Part shown: in pieces, positions 1-7,413 of the stretch
Layout: every line of letters begins with the position of its first letter
Position numbering within the stretch: the stretch's first letter is position 1
Source of the DNA: an uncultured bacterium
Lineage (GTDB): Bacteria > Bacillota_A > Clostridia > Lachnospirales > Lachnospiraceae
DNA: 35,289 nucleotides
Assembly: GCA_905215045.1 (NCBI GenBank)
Contig: CAJMOO010000009.1
Span: forward strand, 1 to 35,289
Direction of reading: 5' to 3'
Notes under the pieces: generated by a model
What the model was told of the DNA's origin: nothing
Databases searched by the model: none
Seen by the model: only the letters and a program-made list of their open reading frames with translations
Translations under genes and position numbers: made by a program

Positions 1-128
1 ATAAATCCGTAGCATACTCCTTAACATTCAGAGCAAAAGACCGTACATTAGAAGATGCAGAAGTATCTAAGATCGTTGAGAAGATCCTTGATGAACTGAA
101 GAAATTAGGCGTTGAATTACGTGCTTAA
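1..128 (+). CDS. pheT: Phenylalanyl-tRNA synthetase beta subunit, C-terminal end (partial)
   Basis: The frame starting at base 3 is open from the window edge and encodes about 41 residues before TAA at 126-128. The peptide contains SVAYSLTFRAKDRTL, followed by a charged helix and a short end in GVELRA. This is the typical end of the ferredoxin-fold anticodon-binding domain of PheT, which forms the (alpha-beta)2 enzyme that charges tRNA-Phe in the cytoplasm. The start and most of the protein lie outside the window. A rho-independent terminator follows at 161-200, so this is probably the last gene of a pheST unit. The family call rests on this short tail alone, but the motif is distinctive. Confidence 0.85.
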   Translation, partial: KSVAYSLTFRAKDRTLEDAEVSKIVEKILDELKKLGVELRA

Positions 129-160
129 TTGCTAGTAAGAAATAAGATAAAGTAAGAATT

Positions 161-200
161 AAAATCCCTTGGCAGGCGAAACTGTCAGGGGATTTTTTCT
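161..200 (+). terminator. Rho-independent terminator after pheT
   Basis: The left arm AAAATCCCTTGGCAG (161-175) pairs with CTGTCAGGGGATTTT (182-196) around a GCGAAA-type loop, and a T-rich run follows. The sequence closely resembles the terminator at 1371-1406. Confidence 0.85.
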
Positions 201-230
201 TTAAAGGAAAATATAATTTGTAAAGTAAAA

Positions 231-259
231 TTGGAATTTAAGATCAATTGTGTTAATAT
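231..259 (+). promoter_or_regulatory. Possible sigma-A promoter for the ATPase-like gene
   Basis: TTGGAA (231-236) and TAATAT (254-259) are separated by 17 bases. They sit between the pheT terminator and the start of the next gene, where a new promoter is needed. Confidence 0.45.
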
Positions 260-292
260 AAAATAAAAGAAATGAAACGAGGTGACAGCAGA

Positions 293-1360
293 ATGGGAAT
301 TTATCTAAACCCGCCAGCAGACGGTTTTGAAGATATTTTAAAAGACGATATCTATGTAGATAAAACAGAGTTAATTGCATATACTAATCAGGTTTTAGGA
401 ACATCAAGAAAGCTTACATGTTTCAGCAGACCAAGAAGATTTGGAAAATCTTTCGCAGCCCAGATGTTAGTCGCCTATTATTCAAAAGGTGCACAATCTG
501 AGCATTTATTTCAAGACTTAAAGATTGCAAAAAGTATAGAAGAAAAAAGTCATTATAAACAATATTTAAATCAATGTGATGTCCTGTTCTGGGACATGAC
601 ATGGTTTATTACGAATGCCCAGAATATCGAAGATACGGTAAAAAATCTTCAAAGAAAAGTCATTTTTGAATTAAAAAGAGAGTTTCCAGACTGCATAGAA
701 CCAGAAACAACAGCACTCCCAGAAGCACTCTTACAGATCAGCGCGATTACAGGACGAAAGTTTTTTATCATTATCGATGAATGGGATGCATTATTTCGAG
801 AAGCCAAAACAGATCAGAGATTGCAGGAAGAATATATCCAGTTATTAAGAGGATTATTTAAAGGAATACAAGTTTCAAGATTTCTAAGTGGAGCCTACAT
901 GACAGGAATTCTCCCAATCAAAAAATACGGAACGCAATCAGCATTAACTGATTTCTACGAATACACGATGTTGGAACCAGGACCATTGGCAGAATTTGTA
1001 GGATTTACAGAACAAGAGGTCAAAAATTTATGCAAAGAACAGGAAATCGATTTTGAACAGGCAAAAAAATGGTACGACGGATACTGCTTTGGACAGACAG
1101 GACATATTTATAATCCGAATTCTGTAATGAAAGCAATATTTAACAAACGATTCAGCAACTACTGGACACAGACAGAGACATATAAAGATGATGTATTGAC
1201 GTTATTGGTACATTTAGGATATTTGGCATATGATATTGATCGAAAAGAAGTCTATATTCCAAATGAAGAGATACGTCAGGAATTCGTTAGAGCGATTAAG
1301 AATGGAAAAAGACAGGAATTATTAAAAGAAATTGAAAACTTAAATTGGCTGATAGTATAA
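293..1360 (+). CDS. AAA-ATPase-like protein, C-terminally truncated (nuclease domain missing)
   Basis: The protein has 355 residues and belongs to the AAA-ATPase_like family (PF09820), which in Lachnospiraceae is normally joined to a C-terminal PD-(D/E)XK nuclease domain (DUF1703). The N-terminus has the family opening GIYLNPPADGF. A Walker A-like RPRRFGKSF lies near residue 50, and a Walker B KFFIIIDEWDALF near residue 160. Full-length relatives run to roughly 540-580 residues. Here the frame stops just after the helical linker (VYIPNEEIRQEF...), so the whole nuclease part is absent and a terminator follows at once. The start at ATG 293 fits GAGGTGA at 279-285 and the conserved N-terminus; an upstream ATG at 272 has no such site. 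These genes are often multicopy and may be mobile, and their cellular role is not established. This copy may be a decayed remnant. Confidence 0.8.
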   Translation: MGIYLNPPADGFEDILKDDIYVDKTELIAYTNQVLGTSRKLTCFSRPRRFGKSFAAQMLVAYYSKGAQSEHLFQDLKIAKSIEEKSHYKQYLNQCDVLFWDMTWFITNAQNIEDTVKNLQRKVIFELKREFPDCIEPETTALPEALLQISAITGRKFFIIIDEWDALFREAKTDQRLQEEYIQLLRGLFKGIQVSRFLSGAYMTGILPIKKYGTQSALTDFYEYTMLEPGPLAEFVGFTEQEVKNLCKEQEIDFEQAKKWYDGYCFGQTGHIYNPNSVMKAIFNKRFSNYWTQTETYKDDVLTLLVHLGYLAYDIDRKEVYIPNEEIRQEFVRAIKNGKRQELLKEIENLNWLIV

Positions 1361-1370
1361 ATTTAGAGAG

Positions 1371-1406
1371 AAATCCCCTGACAGGTAATAATGTCAGGGG
1401 ATTTTT
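1371..1406 (+). terminator. Rho-independent terminator
   Basis: A perfect 13-bp stem (AAATCCCCTGACA at 1371-1383 with its complement at 1392-1404) has an 8-base loop and is followed by a T run. It ends the truncated ATPase-like gene and resembles the pheT terminator. Confidence 0.9.
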
Positions 1407-1407
1407 G

Positions 1408-1436
1408 TTGCTATTACAACAGGCTAACAGTATAAT
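1408..1436 (+). promoter_or_regulatory. Sigma-A promoter for the small membrane protein gene
   Basis: TTGCTA (1408-1413), a 17-base spacer and a perfect TATAAT (1431-1436) lie directly after the preceding terminator and about 30 bases before the next start codon. Confidence 0.7.
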
Positions 1437-1468
1437 ATAAAAAGAAAAATTTGGAGGGAAAGATAAGG

Positions 1469-1813
1469 ATGAAAGATATACTGATGAATAATGATGATAT
1501 GCTAGACTGGTTGTTGATCATATGCATATATGAAATCTACAGATTAATAAAGTACAAGAATGTAGAAAACAAGAAAAAGTTTTACATAACAGAGATTAGA
1601 AATTTTCTAATTACAATAGCAGCAATTGTTGCACTTACAGTAGTAGAAGAAATCTGTGGAGTAGGAATTTTAGCGATAATTGTTGTAGGGATGGTAGTCT
1701 TTTGCGTGTTAAAGATAAAGAAAATGAATGAGGATGAACGAATTGATTTATACCAGAAGTTATTACTGGTAGCAGGGATTATGACGGTTGTAGTTTTGAC
1801 AGAATTAATATAA
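1469..1813 (+). CDS. Small integral membrane protein, unknown function
   Basis: I do not recognise this 114-residue protein. It has a short acidic N-terminus with a hydrophobic stretch near residues 12-25 (DWLLIICIYEIYRLI). A basic segment follows, then three strongly hydrophobic segments at about 43-60, 63-80 and 95-113. It therefore looks like a polytopic inner-membrane protein with three or four helices. ATG 1469 is preferred because GGAGGG at 1453-1458 is well spaced from it; a TTG at 1451 lies in frame but overlaps that site. It has its own promoter at 1408-1436 and no obvious partner, although the next gene also encodes a small membrane-anchored protein. Confidence 0.6.
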   Translation: MKDILMNNDDMLDWLLIICIYEIYRLIKYKNVENKKKFYITEIRNFLITIAAIVALTVVEEICGVGILAIIVVGMVVFCVLKIKKMNEDERIDLYQKLLLVAGIMTVVVLTELI

Positions 1814-1916
1814 GGAAAATTTAATAAGAACTTAAATAAAAATGTATAGGAACAATGATCTTGTAAGTTATAATAAATTTAAGAAGGAAAAGGTATGAAA
1901 CAAGAGGAGGAGAGAA

Positions 1917-2306
1917 ATGTCAAAGATAAAACAGAAGGGCAGTAAAAAGATCATTGTTAGAATTCTATTAATCATTTGCTTTATTTACTGCTTTATGACA
2001 CCAAAAGAATTAACAAAGAAATACGAATTATACGCTAAAGATGTAAACTGGGAAAACATCATCATCAACAAACAAGGTGAATACGTCAAAGAAAACGAAA
2101 AAAACAAAAACTATGAACAAGGAATTGGACTTGCAGTCTGCCAGCATGTAAAATATTACTATGTATCAAAATCAAAAGAAGTAATACTTGTAAATAATAA
2201 TAAAGGCTATCTTTATATAGATACAACAAAAGATAAACTTTCAAAACCAACTAAAATTTATAAAGAATTAAAATTGGAATCCAATAAACAACAAATAAGC
2301 ATTTAA
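1917..2306 (+). CDS. Small membrane-anchored or exported protein, unknown function
   Basis: This 129-residue protein is not recognised. A lysine-rich start (MSKIKQKGSKK) precedes one hydrophobic segment at about residues 11-27, typical of a signal anchor. There is no lipobox cysteine, so an uncleaved anchor is most likely. The remainder is charged, lysine- and asparagine-rich, and predicted to be outside the cell. The start is supported by GAGGAGGAGA just upstream. A TATAAT-like box at 1869-1874 may be the promoter, though a matching -35 is not clear. Base composition is very AT-rich compared with the arginine and lepA genes of this window, which fits accessory DNA. Confidence 0.55.
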   Translation: MSKIKQKGSKKIIVRILLIICFIYCFMTPKELTKKYELYAKDVNWENIIINKQGEYVKENEKNKNYEQGIGLAVCQHVKYYYVSKSKEVILVNNNKGYLYIDTTKDKLSKPTKIYKELKLESNKQQISI

Positions 2307-2355
2307 AAATATAATTCTATTCATCCACAACCTAAGGCAATGAAACTTTTTAAAA

Positions 2356-2418
2356 AATTATTGTTTTTCAATAATTTTCATGCTACAATAATCTTGAAAT
2401 TATCGAAAAACAATAATT
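2356..2418 (+). promoter_or_regulatory. Promoter with two copies of a 21-bp palindromic operator
   Basis: A likely promoter consists of TTGTTT (2361-2366), a 17-base spacer and TACAAT (2384-2389). It is bracketed by two copies of one palindrome. The left copy at 2356-2376 is AATTATTG-N5-CAATAATT and is perfect. The right copy at 2398-2418 is AATTATCG-N5-CAATAATT with one mismatch. Their centres are 42 bp apart, about four helical turns. The left copy covers the -35 region, and the right copy lies between the -10 box and the GGAGG at 2419. The layout suggests a repressor that binds cooperatively; the XRE-type protein encoded at 3418-3642 in the same operon is the obvious candidate. Confidence 0.65.
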
Positions 2419-2431
2419 GGAGGTGGAAAGG

Positions 2432-3403
2432 ATGAAGTTAAACATAAACAAACTAATCCTAATCGAAGTCATTGCAGGAATCCTTCTTGCATTCATAACA
2501 AGCAAAATCTTGCATATGACAGCAGCACTACAGATCATGTATTTACCATTTGAACTCATAGGAAAAGGACTAAGATTTTTGTCCCTAAGTTCGGTAATAG
2601 GAAATGTCATCGCGATCATCATATACGCAGCTATTTCCCTGATACCAGCAATCTATGTGGTTTATCAGAGAAAAACAGGAATAAATCGTAAAGAAGACAT
2701 ACTGCTTATCGCGTTCACAGGACTATTATTTTATTCCCTGTACATGTTCATCAATCCAGGACTCATGTATCAGAGAATGCCAGAGATTTCTTCAATGGAC
2801 CAGACGAGTCTTATTGCAATGAAAATTATTTATGCATTCATCATTTACAGTGTCGTGATCATGTGGCTGATTATGAGAGCTATCCGTTTTCTTGGGGATG
2901 ACAGCCAGAAGAATTGGAAAAGCCGCCTGTATTTTGGAATGAAAGCATTGATCGTAGCGTTGGCTAGTTACTATACGATTTTGATCACGTATGCAAAGAC
3001 ATTTGAGCTGCTTCATAAGGGTGGAAATAAATTGCAGAATATATCCTCAGCACAATGTGTCAAATCAGTATTGCAGTTGTTACCAATCGTTTTCACGGTC
3101 CTGTTATTTATCAACATCATTCATGTAGTAAAAGCAATCGAGGATCATAAGGAAGAGAAGCAGATGATGACAGTGGCAAGACTTGCAAGTGTCGCAAAGG
3201 TTACCGCAGTAGTTACAGTCATATCAGATTTTATCTTAAATTTTTATCAGTTTTTGCTGGGAGCAACCTTACAAAATGTAAATGTGACTTTTGCACCAGA
3301 TGTATCCATGGAACCGTTGATCATTGCGTTTGGAGCATTGATCTTCTATGAATACTTCAAGCGGACCAAACAGCTAAAAGAAGAAAATGACCAGTTTATA
3401 TAG
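2432..3403 (+). CDS. Polytopic membrane protein with DUF2975-like C-terminal half
   Basis: The protein has 323 residues with about eight hydrophobic segments spread along its whole length. The C-terminal half ends in a transmembrane helix followed by YEYFKRTKQLKEENDQFI. That is the usual ending of DUF2975 membrane proteins, which are commonly about 160 residues long. This protein is about twice that size, with an extra membrane-spanning N-terminal half. ATG 2432 is preferred over the in-frame TTG 2417, because GGAGGTGG lies between them as the ribosome-binding site. DUF2975 genes are repeatedly found next to a small XRE-type regulator, as here (six bases to the regulator's own ribosome-binding region). 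The biochemical function is unknown. Expression is probably controlled by the double operator just upstream. Confidence 0.6.
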   Translation: MKLNINKLILIEVIAGILLAFITSKILHMTAALQIMYLPFELIGKGLRFLSLSSVIGNVIAIIIYAAISLIPAIYVVYQRKTGINRKEDILLIAFTGLLFYSLYMFINPGLMYQRMPEISSMDQTSLIAMKIIYAFIIYSVVIMWLIMRAIRFLGDDSQKNWKSRLYFGMKALIVALASYYTILITYAKTFELLHKGGNKLQNISSAQCVKSVLQLLPIVFTVLLFINIIHVVKAIEDHKEEKQMMTVARLASVAKVTAVVTVISDFILNFYQFLLGATLQNVNVTFAPDVSMEPLIIAFGALIFYEYFKRTKQLKEENDQFI

Positions 3404-3417
3404 AAGGAATGATAGTT

Positions 3418-3642
3418 ATGGCAATTAAAATATATTTGGATGATATCTTAAAAGAACGGAATATGACATCCAAAGAATTATGTAAAAAAGTCCATATCAC
3501 AGAAGCAAACCTGTCAATCTTAAGAAGCGGCAAGGCAAAAGGAGTACGTTTTTCAACGATCAATAAGATCTGTTATTATCTGGGGTGCGATGTCGGGGAT
3601 ATCTTGAAATTTGACGGGAGATTGGAGGAGGAAGATGAGTAG
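3418..3642 (+). CDS. Small XRE/Cro-type transcriptional regulator (YozG-like)
   Basis: This 74-residue protein is a single Cro/C1-type helix-turn-helix domain of the HTH_26 type. It begins MAIKIYLDDILKERNMTSKE, has a recognition region around ITEANLSILRSGKAKGVRF, and ends with an acidic tail. Such small regulators typically sit beside DUF2975 membrane proteins and probably bind their own promoter. ATG 3418 fits the AGAAGGA at 3402-3408 with about nine bases of spacing; the ATG at 3409 directly abuts it and is unlikely. The end overlaps the following lipoprotein gene by 8 bases, so the two are probably translationally coupled. Confidence 0.8.
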   Translation: MAIKIYLDDILKERNMTSKELCKKVHITEANLSILRSGKAKGVRFSTINKICYYLGCDVGDILKFDGRLEEEDE

Positions 3643-4501
3643 GAGAATCAGAAAAACAGGAGTTATTGCAATGAGTTTGATACTGGCAGCAGTTTTGTCA
3701 GGATGCAGCCTTGCAAAGAAAGACGAAGATGGAACTGCAAAGAAAACACTGTATGGTGCGTATGCAATTGTAGGAAAAAGTCTTCAGGCTCCAGACATTC
3801 CAGATCCAGAGTTGGAAGGAATAACCGTTGGGCAGAAAGATAAAAAAGGATTTGTTCATTTTAAAAAGATAAAGGGATATTTCTTTTTTAATAAATATGA
3901 TCAGAAAGAAAATACGATCAGCATGGATGGGGATCCACAGCTGACTCATTTTTCAGGCAGCTCTAATATGAAGGATGGTGAGACCCCAACAGATAAATGG
4001 CAAAAGACAGGACAGTCATGTAAGGCGACACTTTATGTTCAGGAAACAAAGGGGATTACAAAAGTGCAGATTGGAAGCGTATATAAAAGAGCAGATGGTA
4101 CCTTTTATCTGGAACCAGCAGGAATGTCCTGTGTGCAGGATCTTTGTAAAACAGGAGGGGCAGGAATCGATGAAACTTTCTCCGTGGATACAGAAGATGG
4201 AAAGATGACATACGGTGTACATTTTAAAGCAGACCGCGCAGTCAAAAAGATTCAGATCATCGAAATGAACAAAGATGATGTAAAGATCAAAAAAACAGCC
4301 TGGATTTCACCAAAAATGAAACAATATCAGATGCAAAAAGACACAGCATATGTTATCATAAATGAACAACTGATCGGTATGAAAGGTCAAACGATCAACA
4401 GACAGAAGATACATTCAGCAAAGAAGAATTTCACATATGAATGGAAGCAGCTTGGAGAGAATGGAGTATTGACACCGACAGGTTTGAAATTTAAGAAGTA
4501 A
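3635..4501 (+). CDS. Predicted lipoprotein, unknown function
   Basis: This 288-residue protein starts MSRRIRKTGVIAMSLILAAV, and a lipobox VLSGC places the lipidated cysteine at about residue 23. It is therefore expected to be anchored on the outer face of the membrane. The mature part is lysine-rich and globular. It contains segments such as GITVGQKDKKGFVHFKKIKG, a possible beta-rich fold, and no motif that I recognise. ATG 3635 follows GGAGGAGG at 3624-3631, which lies inside the end of the regulator gene. The TTG at 3611 in the same frame lacks a site. Overlap with the upstream gene indicates one operon with the DUF2975-like and XRE-type genes. Confidence 0.7.
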   Translation: MSRRIRKTGVIAMSLILAAVLSGCSLAKKDEDGTAKKTLYGAYAIVGKSLQAPDIPDPELEGITVGQKDKKGFVHFKKIKGYFFFNKYDQKENTISMDGDPQLTHFSGSSNMKDGETPTDKWQKTGQSCKATLYVQETKGITKVQIGSVYKRADGTFYLEPAGMSCVQDLCKTGGAGIDETFSVDTEDGKMTYGVHFKADRAVKKIQIIEMNKDDVKIKKTAWISPKMKQYQMQKDTAYVIINEQLIGMKGQTINRQKIHSAKKNFTYEWKQLGENGVLTPTGLKFKK

Positions 4502-4523
4502 AGCCAGGAGGATAATTTGGAAC

Positions 4524-5849
4524 ATGAAAGATAAAAGAGAATCGTTTAACAGCAGGTGGGGATTTATCCTCGCCTGCATTGGTTCAGCAGTCGGCATGGG
4601 AAATATATGGATGTTTTCGACAAGGGTATCTCTGTATGGAGGAGGTTCCTTTTTGATTCCATATTTTATCTTTGTCGTTGTGATCGCATTTACAGGTGTG
4701 ATCGGAGAGATGAGTTTCGGACGTGCAGCAAGATCCGGACCGATCGATGCATTCGGTATGGCATGTGAGAAGAAAGGAAAGAGAAAAGTCGGAGAAGGGC
4801 TTGGAATGATTCCGGTATTAGGCTCCCTTGCAATGGCAATCGGATACACGGTTGTGATGGGGTGGATCTTAAAATATGCGGTTGGAACTTTCACGGGAGC
4901 GACACTCGCACCAAAGACAGTCGATGAATTTGGCGCAAGATTTGGAACAATGGCATCCGCTTTTGGAAATAATATCTGGCAGATTCTTGCCTTGATCTTA
5001 TGTATGTGTATTTTGATCTTTGGCGTAGGGGCAGGAATCGAGAAAGCAAATAAGATTTTAATGCCAATTTTCTTCATACTGTTTGTAATCCTTGCAATTT
5101 ATGTAGCATTTCAGCCGGGAGCAGCCGCTGGATATCATTATATTTTCCGAGTTGACAAGGCAGCACTGCTAGATCCAAAGACATGGATCTTTGCATTGGG
5201 ACAGGCATTCTTTTCTTTATCCGTTGCAGGAAATGGAACATTGATCTATGGGTCTTATTTATCAGATGAAGAAGATATCCCGGCATCTGCAGCAAGAGTT
5301 GCATTTTTTGACACAGTCGCAGCAATGCTTGCAGCACTTGTAATCATACCAGCGATGGCAACAACCGGAGCAACACTGAATCAGGGAGGGCCAGGTCTGT
5401 TATTTATCTATCTTCCAAATCTGATCAAATCAATGCCAGGAAGTACATTGATCGCAATCATTTTCTTTGTAGCAGTTTTGTTCGCAGGAATGACATCACT
5501 GATCAATCTTTATGAAGCACCGATTGCGACAGTGCAGGAGAAACTACATGTAGGAAGAAGGACAGCCTGCGTCATCATTGCAGTGATCGGGGTGATCGTC
5601 TCTTTATTGATTCAGGGAATCGTATCTGACTGGATGGATGTCTTATCTATTTACATCTGCCCATTAGGAGCAGGTCTTGCGGGAATCATGTTCTTCTGGG
5701 TGGCTGGAAAGAAATATGTAGAAGTACAGGTGAACAAAGGAAGAGAAACGAAATTTACAAAGATGTATTATCTAATCTGCAAATACATTTATGTACCAAT
5801 TTGTATTTTGGTACTGATCCTTGGAATTGCATTAGGAGGAATCGGATAA
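4524..5849 (+). CDS. Neurotransmitter:sodium symporter (NSS/SNF) family transporter
   Basis: This 441-residue protein has about 11-12 transmembrane helices. The N-terminus shows the NSS signature: RWGFILACIGSAVGMGNIWM, then GGGSFLIPYF. This corresponds to the unwound first helix of LeuT that binds Na+ and substrate. The family imports amino acids or related compounds driven by sodium; the substrate here cannot be read from sequence. The length suits the compact bacterial members such as MhsT. The usual RFP-type motif after the glycine-asparagine pair is replaced by MFSTRVSLY, a moderate divergence. The start at 4524 has AGGAGG at 4506-4511, with a slightly long 12-base spacer. It lies 22 bases after the lipoprotein gene with no terminator seen between them, so co-transcription is possible. 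Confidence 0.9.
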   Translation: MKDKRESFNSRWGFILACIGSAVGMGNIWMFSTRVSLYGGGSFLIPYFIFVVVIAFTGVIGEMSFGRAARSGPIDAFGMACEKKGKRKVGEGLGMIPVLGSLAMAIGYTVVMGWILKYAVGTFTGATLAPKTVDEFGARFGTMASAFGNNIWQILALILCMCILIFGVGAGIEKANKILMPIFFILFVILAIYVAFQPGAAAGYHYIFRVDKAALLDPKTWIFALGQAFFSLSVAGNGTLIYGSYLSDEEDIPASAARVAFFDTVAAMLAALVIIPAMATTGATLNQGGPGLLFIYLPNLIKSMPGSTLIAIIFFVAVLFAGMTSLINLYEAPIATVQEKLHVGRRTACVIIAVIGVIVSLLIQGIVSDWMDVLSIYICPLGAGLAGIMFFWVAGKKYVEVQVNKGRETKFTKMYYLICKYIYVPICILVLILGIALGGIG

Positions 5850-5851
5850 TT

Positions 5852-6538
5852 ATGCCTGGATATATATTACATTTGACTGCAGCACAGATGTTTTTGAAAC
5901 AAACAAAAAAAGGTCAGGAGTTGTCTGCAAATAAGAAAGATAAAAATAATTTTTTAATTGGAAATCTAATTCCGGATACAACGAAAGATAAAGCAAAATC
6001 ACATTTTAGAGATCCAAAGTATCATGGGAATATGGTAGAATATCCAGAAACTTCATGGTTTGCGAAGAAATACCATAATATTTTACACGATCCGAGTGTA
6101 ATGGGATATTTATTTCATCTATATATTGACCGAAAGTTTTTCAAAGAATACATGCCAGGAATCATAGAATTTCGAGATAAAGAAGATCAGATAGAGGAAA
6201 AAATGAACAAGGTAAAATATGTGATCTTAAAAAGAACGGGACAAAAGATTTTAAAACAAGATTTCTTCTCAGAGAAATATTATTATGGTGATTATACGAA
6301 GATGAACACTTATCTGTTCAATCGTTATCATATACCCATCAGACTCGATCCAGAAGTTAATAATCCCGGAATTGAAGAAGTTTCTTATCAGGATGTAAAG
6401 AAGGTTTTAAAAGAATTAGAAGGATATCTGACAGTGCCAGAAGAGGCAGTAAAGAATGTTAAAGTATTCGATGTGGAAGATTTATTATTATTTTTAGAAA
6501 ATAGCGTAGAAGAATATAACCCATGGAACTGCGAATAA
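5852..6538 (+). CDS. Zinc-dependent phospholipase C-like protein
   Basis: This 228-residue protein resembles the zinc-dependent phospholipase C superfamily (PF00882-like). An N-terminal PGYILHLTAAQMF is followed by FLIGNLIPDTTKDKAKSHF and later GYLFHLYIDRKFF. These supply the regularly placed histidines and aspartates that bind metal in the family. There is no signal peptide, so it probably acts in the cytoplasm, and the substrate is unknown. Many clostridial relatives are annotated only as hypothetical. Its ATG lies two bases after the symporter stop and uses AGGAGGA inside the end of that gene, which implies coupled expression. The last codons form the left arm of the strong terminator at 6513-6560. 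Confidence 0.65.
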   Translation: MPGYILHLTAAQMFLKQTKKGQELSANKKDKNNFLIGNLIPDTTKDKAKSHFRDPKYHGNMVEYPETSWFAKKYHNILHDPSVMGYLFHLYIDRKFFKEYMPGIIEFRDKEDQIEEKMNKVKYVILKRTGQKILKQDFFSEKYYYGDYTKMNTYLFNRYHIPIRLDPEVNNPGIEEVSYQDVKKVLKELEGYLTVPEEAVKNVKVFDVEDLLLFLENSVEEYNPWNCE

Positions 6539-6560
6539 GAACAGTTCCATGGGTTATATT
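6513..6560. terminator. Bidirectional terminator between convergent genes
   Basis: A perfect 19-bp stem (6513-6531 with 6542-6560) has a 10-base loop that contains the TAA stop of the upstream gene. A-rich and T-rich flanks make it usable from both sides, and it separates two convergent genes. Confidence 0.85.
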
Positions 6561-6564
6561 ATAC

Positions 6565-7227
6565 TTATTTAAATTTTACAACACTGTACTGATTTATATT
6601 TAAGTTCTTGCGGTTATAAATACTTGCTTCAATTGTAGAATTTTTCTTTGGCTTTTTCACAGATACTTTATAGACAAAATTTCCAAGACATTTAGAAATT
6701 TTTCCTTTTACACAATAATCTGTATGAGGCTGACCCCAGTTTTTCTTCATTTTGTATTTGATTGTGACTTTTTTATTTTTATATTTTTTATAACTTACAA
6801 CAGCAACATTCGTTTTTCTAAATTGTTTTGTTATATTTTTGCCATTGATCGTTACTTTGCTGTACGGATTCTGATATTTTTGAATGATTACTTTTCGCTG
6901 ATATGTAACACCTTCTGCTTTATAGGAAATATTTACTGTACCAGTTTTTTTAGGTGTAAGATATACAGCATATTCTCCATAGGAATCTTTCTTACATGAG
7001 ATAGTCGCAATTGATTTCTTAGATACTTTCAATGATGTAATTTTTGTTTCATATGAAGAGCTGACTACCACTGGACCATGTTTATATGATTTTGTTTTAG
7101 GATAGTATGCTATATAATAGTCCTCTTCCTTTACAACTTGGTTGTCTGCTTTAACACTGATTGGAGCAATGGTTACGATCGTCAGTGCTAGTAGTAGTGT
7201 GAAAAGTTGTTTGATTCTTTTTTTCAT
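6565..7227 (-). CDS. Secreted lysine-rich protein, possible bacterial Ig-like fold
   Basis: This 220-residue protein has a clear signal peptide (MKKRIKQLFTLLLALTIVTI...), with likely cleavage after SVKA at about residue 27. The mature part begins with a tyrosine-rich stretch. It then has a region resembling bacterial Ig-like (BIG2-type) repeats: TSLKVSKKSIATISC, then YAVYLTPKKTGTVNISYKA. The remainder is very basic and beta-strand-like. No catalytic motif or sortase signal is visible, so it is probably released or held by charge to the cell wall. GGAGG lies upstream of ATG 7227, and a strong promoter at 7282-7310 drives it alone. The Ig-like assignment is an inference from pattern only. Confidence 0.65.
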   Translation of the reverse strand: MKKRIKQLFTLLLALTIVTIAPISVKADNQVVKEEDYYIAYYPKTKSYKHGPVVVSSSYETKITSLKVSKKSIATISCKKDSYGEYAVYLTPKKTGTVNISYKAEGVTYQRKVIIQKYQNPYSKVTINGKNITKQFRKTNVAVVSYKKYKNKKVTIKYKMKKNWGQPHTDYCVKGKISKCLGNFVYKVSVKKPKKNSTIEASIYNRKNLNINQYSVVKFK

Positions 7228-7281
7228 TTTGTTTTTCCTCCTGAGTTTTTATTTTATAGATGTTATAACTACTATACTTTG

Positions 7282-7310
7282 ATTATATAATGAAAAAGTA
7301 TAGGTATCAA
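7282..7310 (-). promoter_or_regulatory. Sigma-A promoter for the secreted protein gene
   Basis: Read on the minus strand, TTGATA (7310-7305), a 17-base spacer and a perfect TATAAT (7287-7282) lie about 55 bases before the start codon. Confidence 0.75.
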
Positions 7311-7413
7311 GATGAAAATTTATACGCTGAAGGTTGAGCGGTTATAAATGAAGTAGATTTCAGTCAGAAGGGTACGATGTTTTAGAAGGTATTGGTTTGA
7401 TATTAATAATTTA

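Noticed and set aside
272..292. ATG 272 as start of the ATPase-like protein
   Set aside because: It would add seven residues before the conserved GIYLNP start and has no ribosome-binding site; GAGGTGA lies after it and serves ATG 293.
4415..5077. A 220-codon open frame on the minus strand
   Set aside because: It lies fully antisense to the end of the lipoprotein gene and the start of the NSS transporter gene, has low-complexity I/K/P-rich composition and no ribosome-binding site; it is a shadow of the codon use of the real genes.
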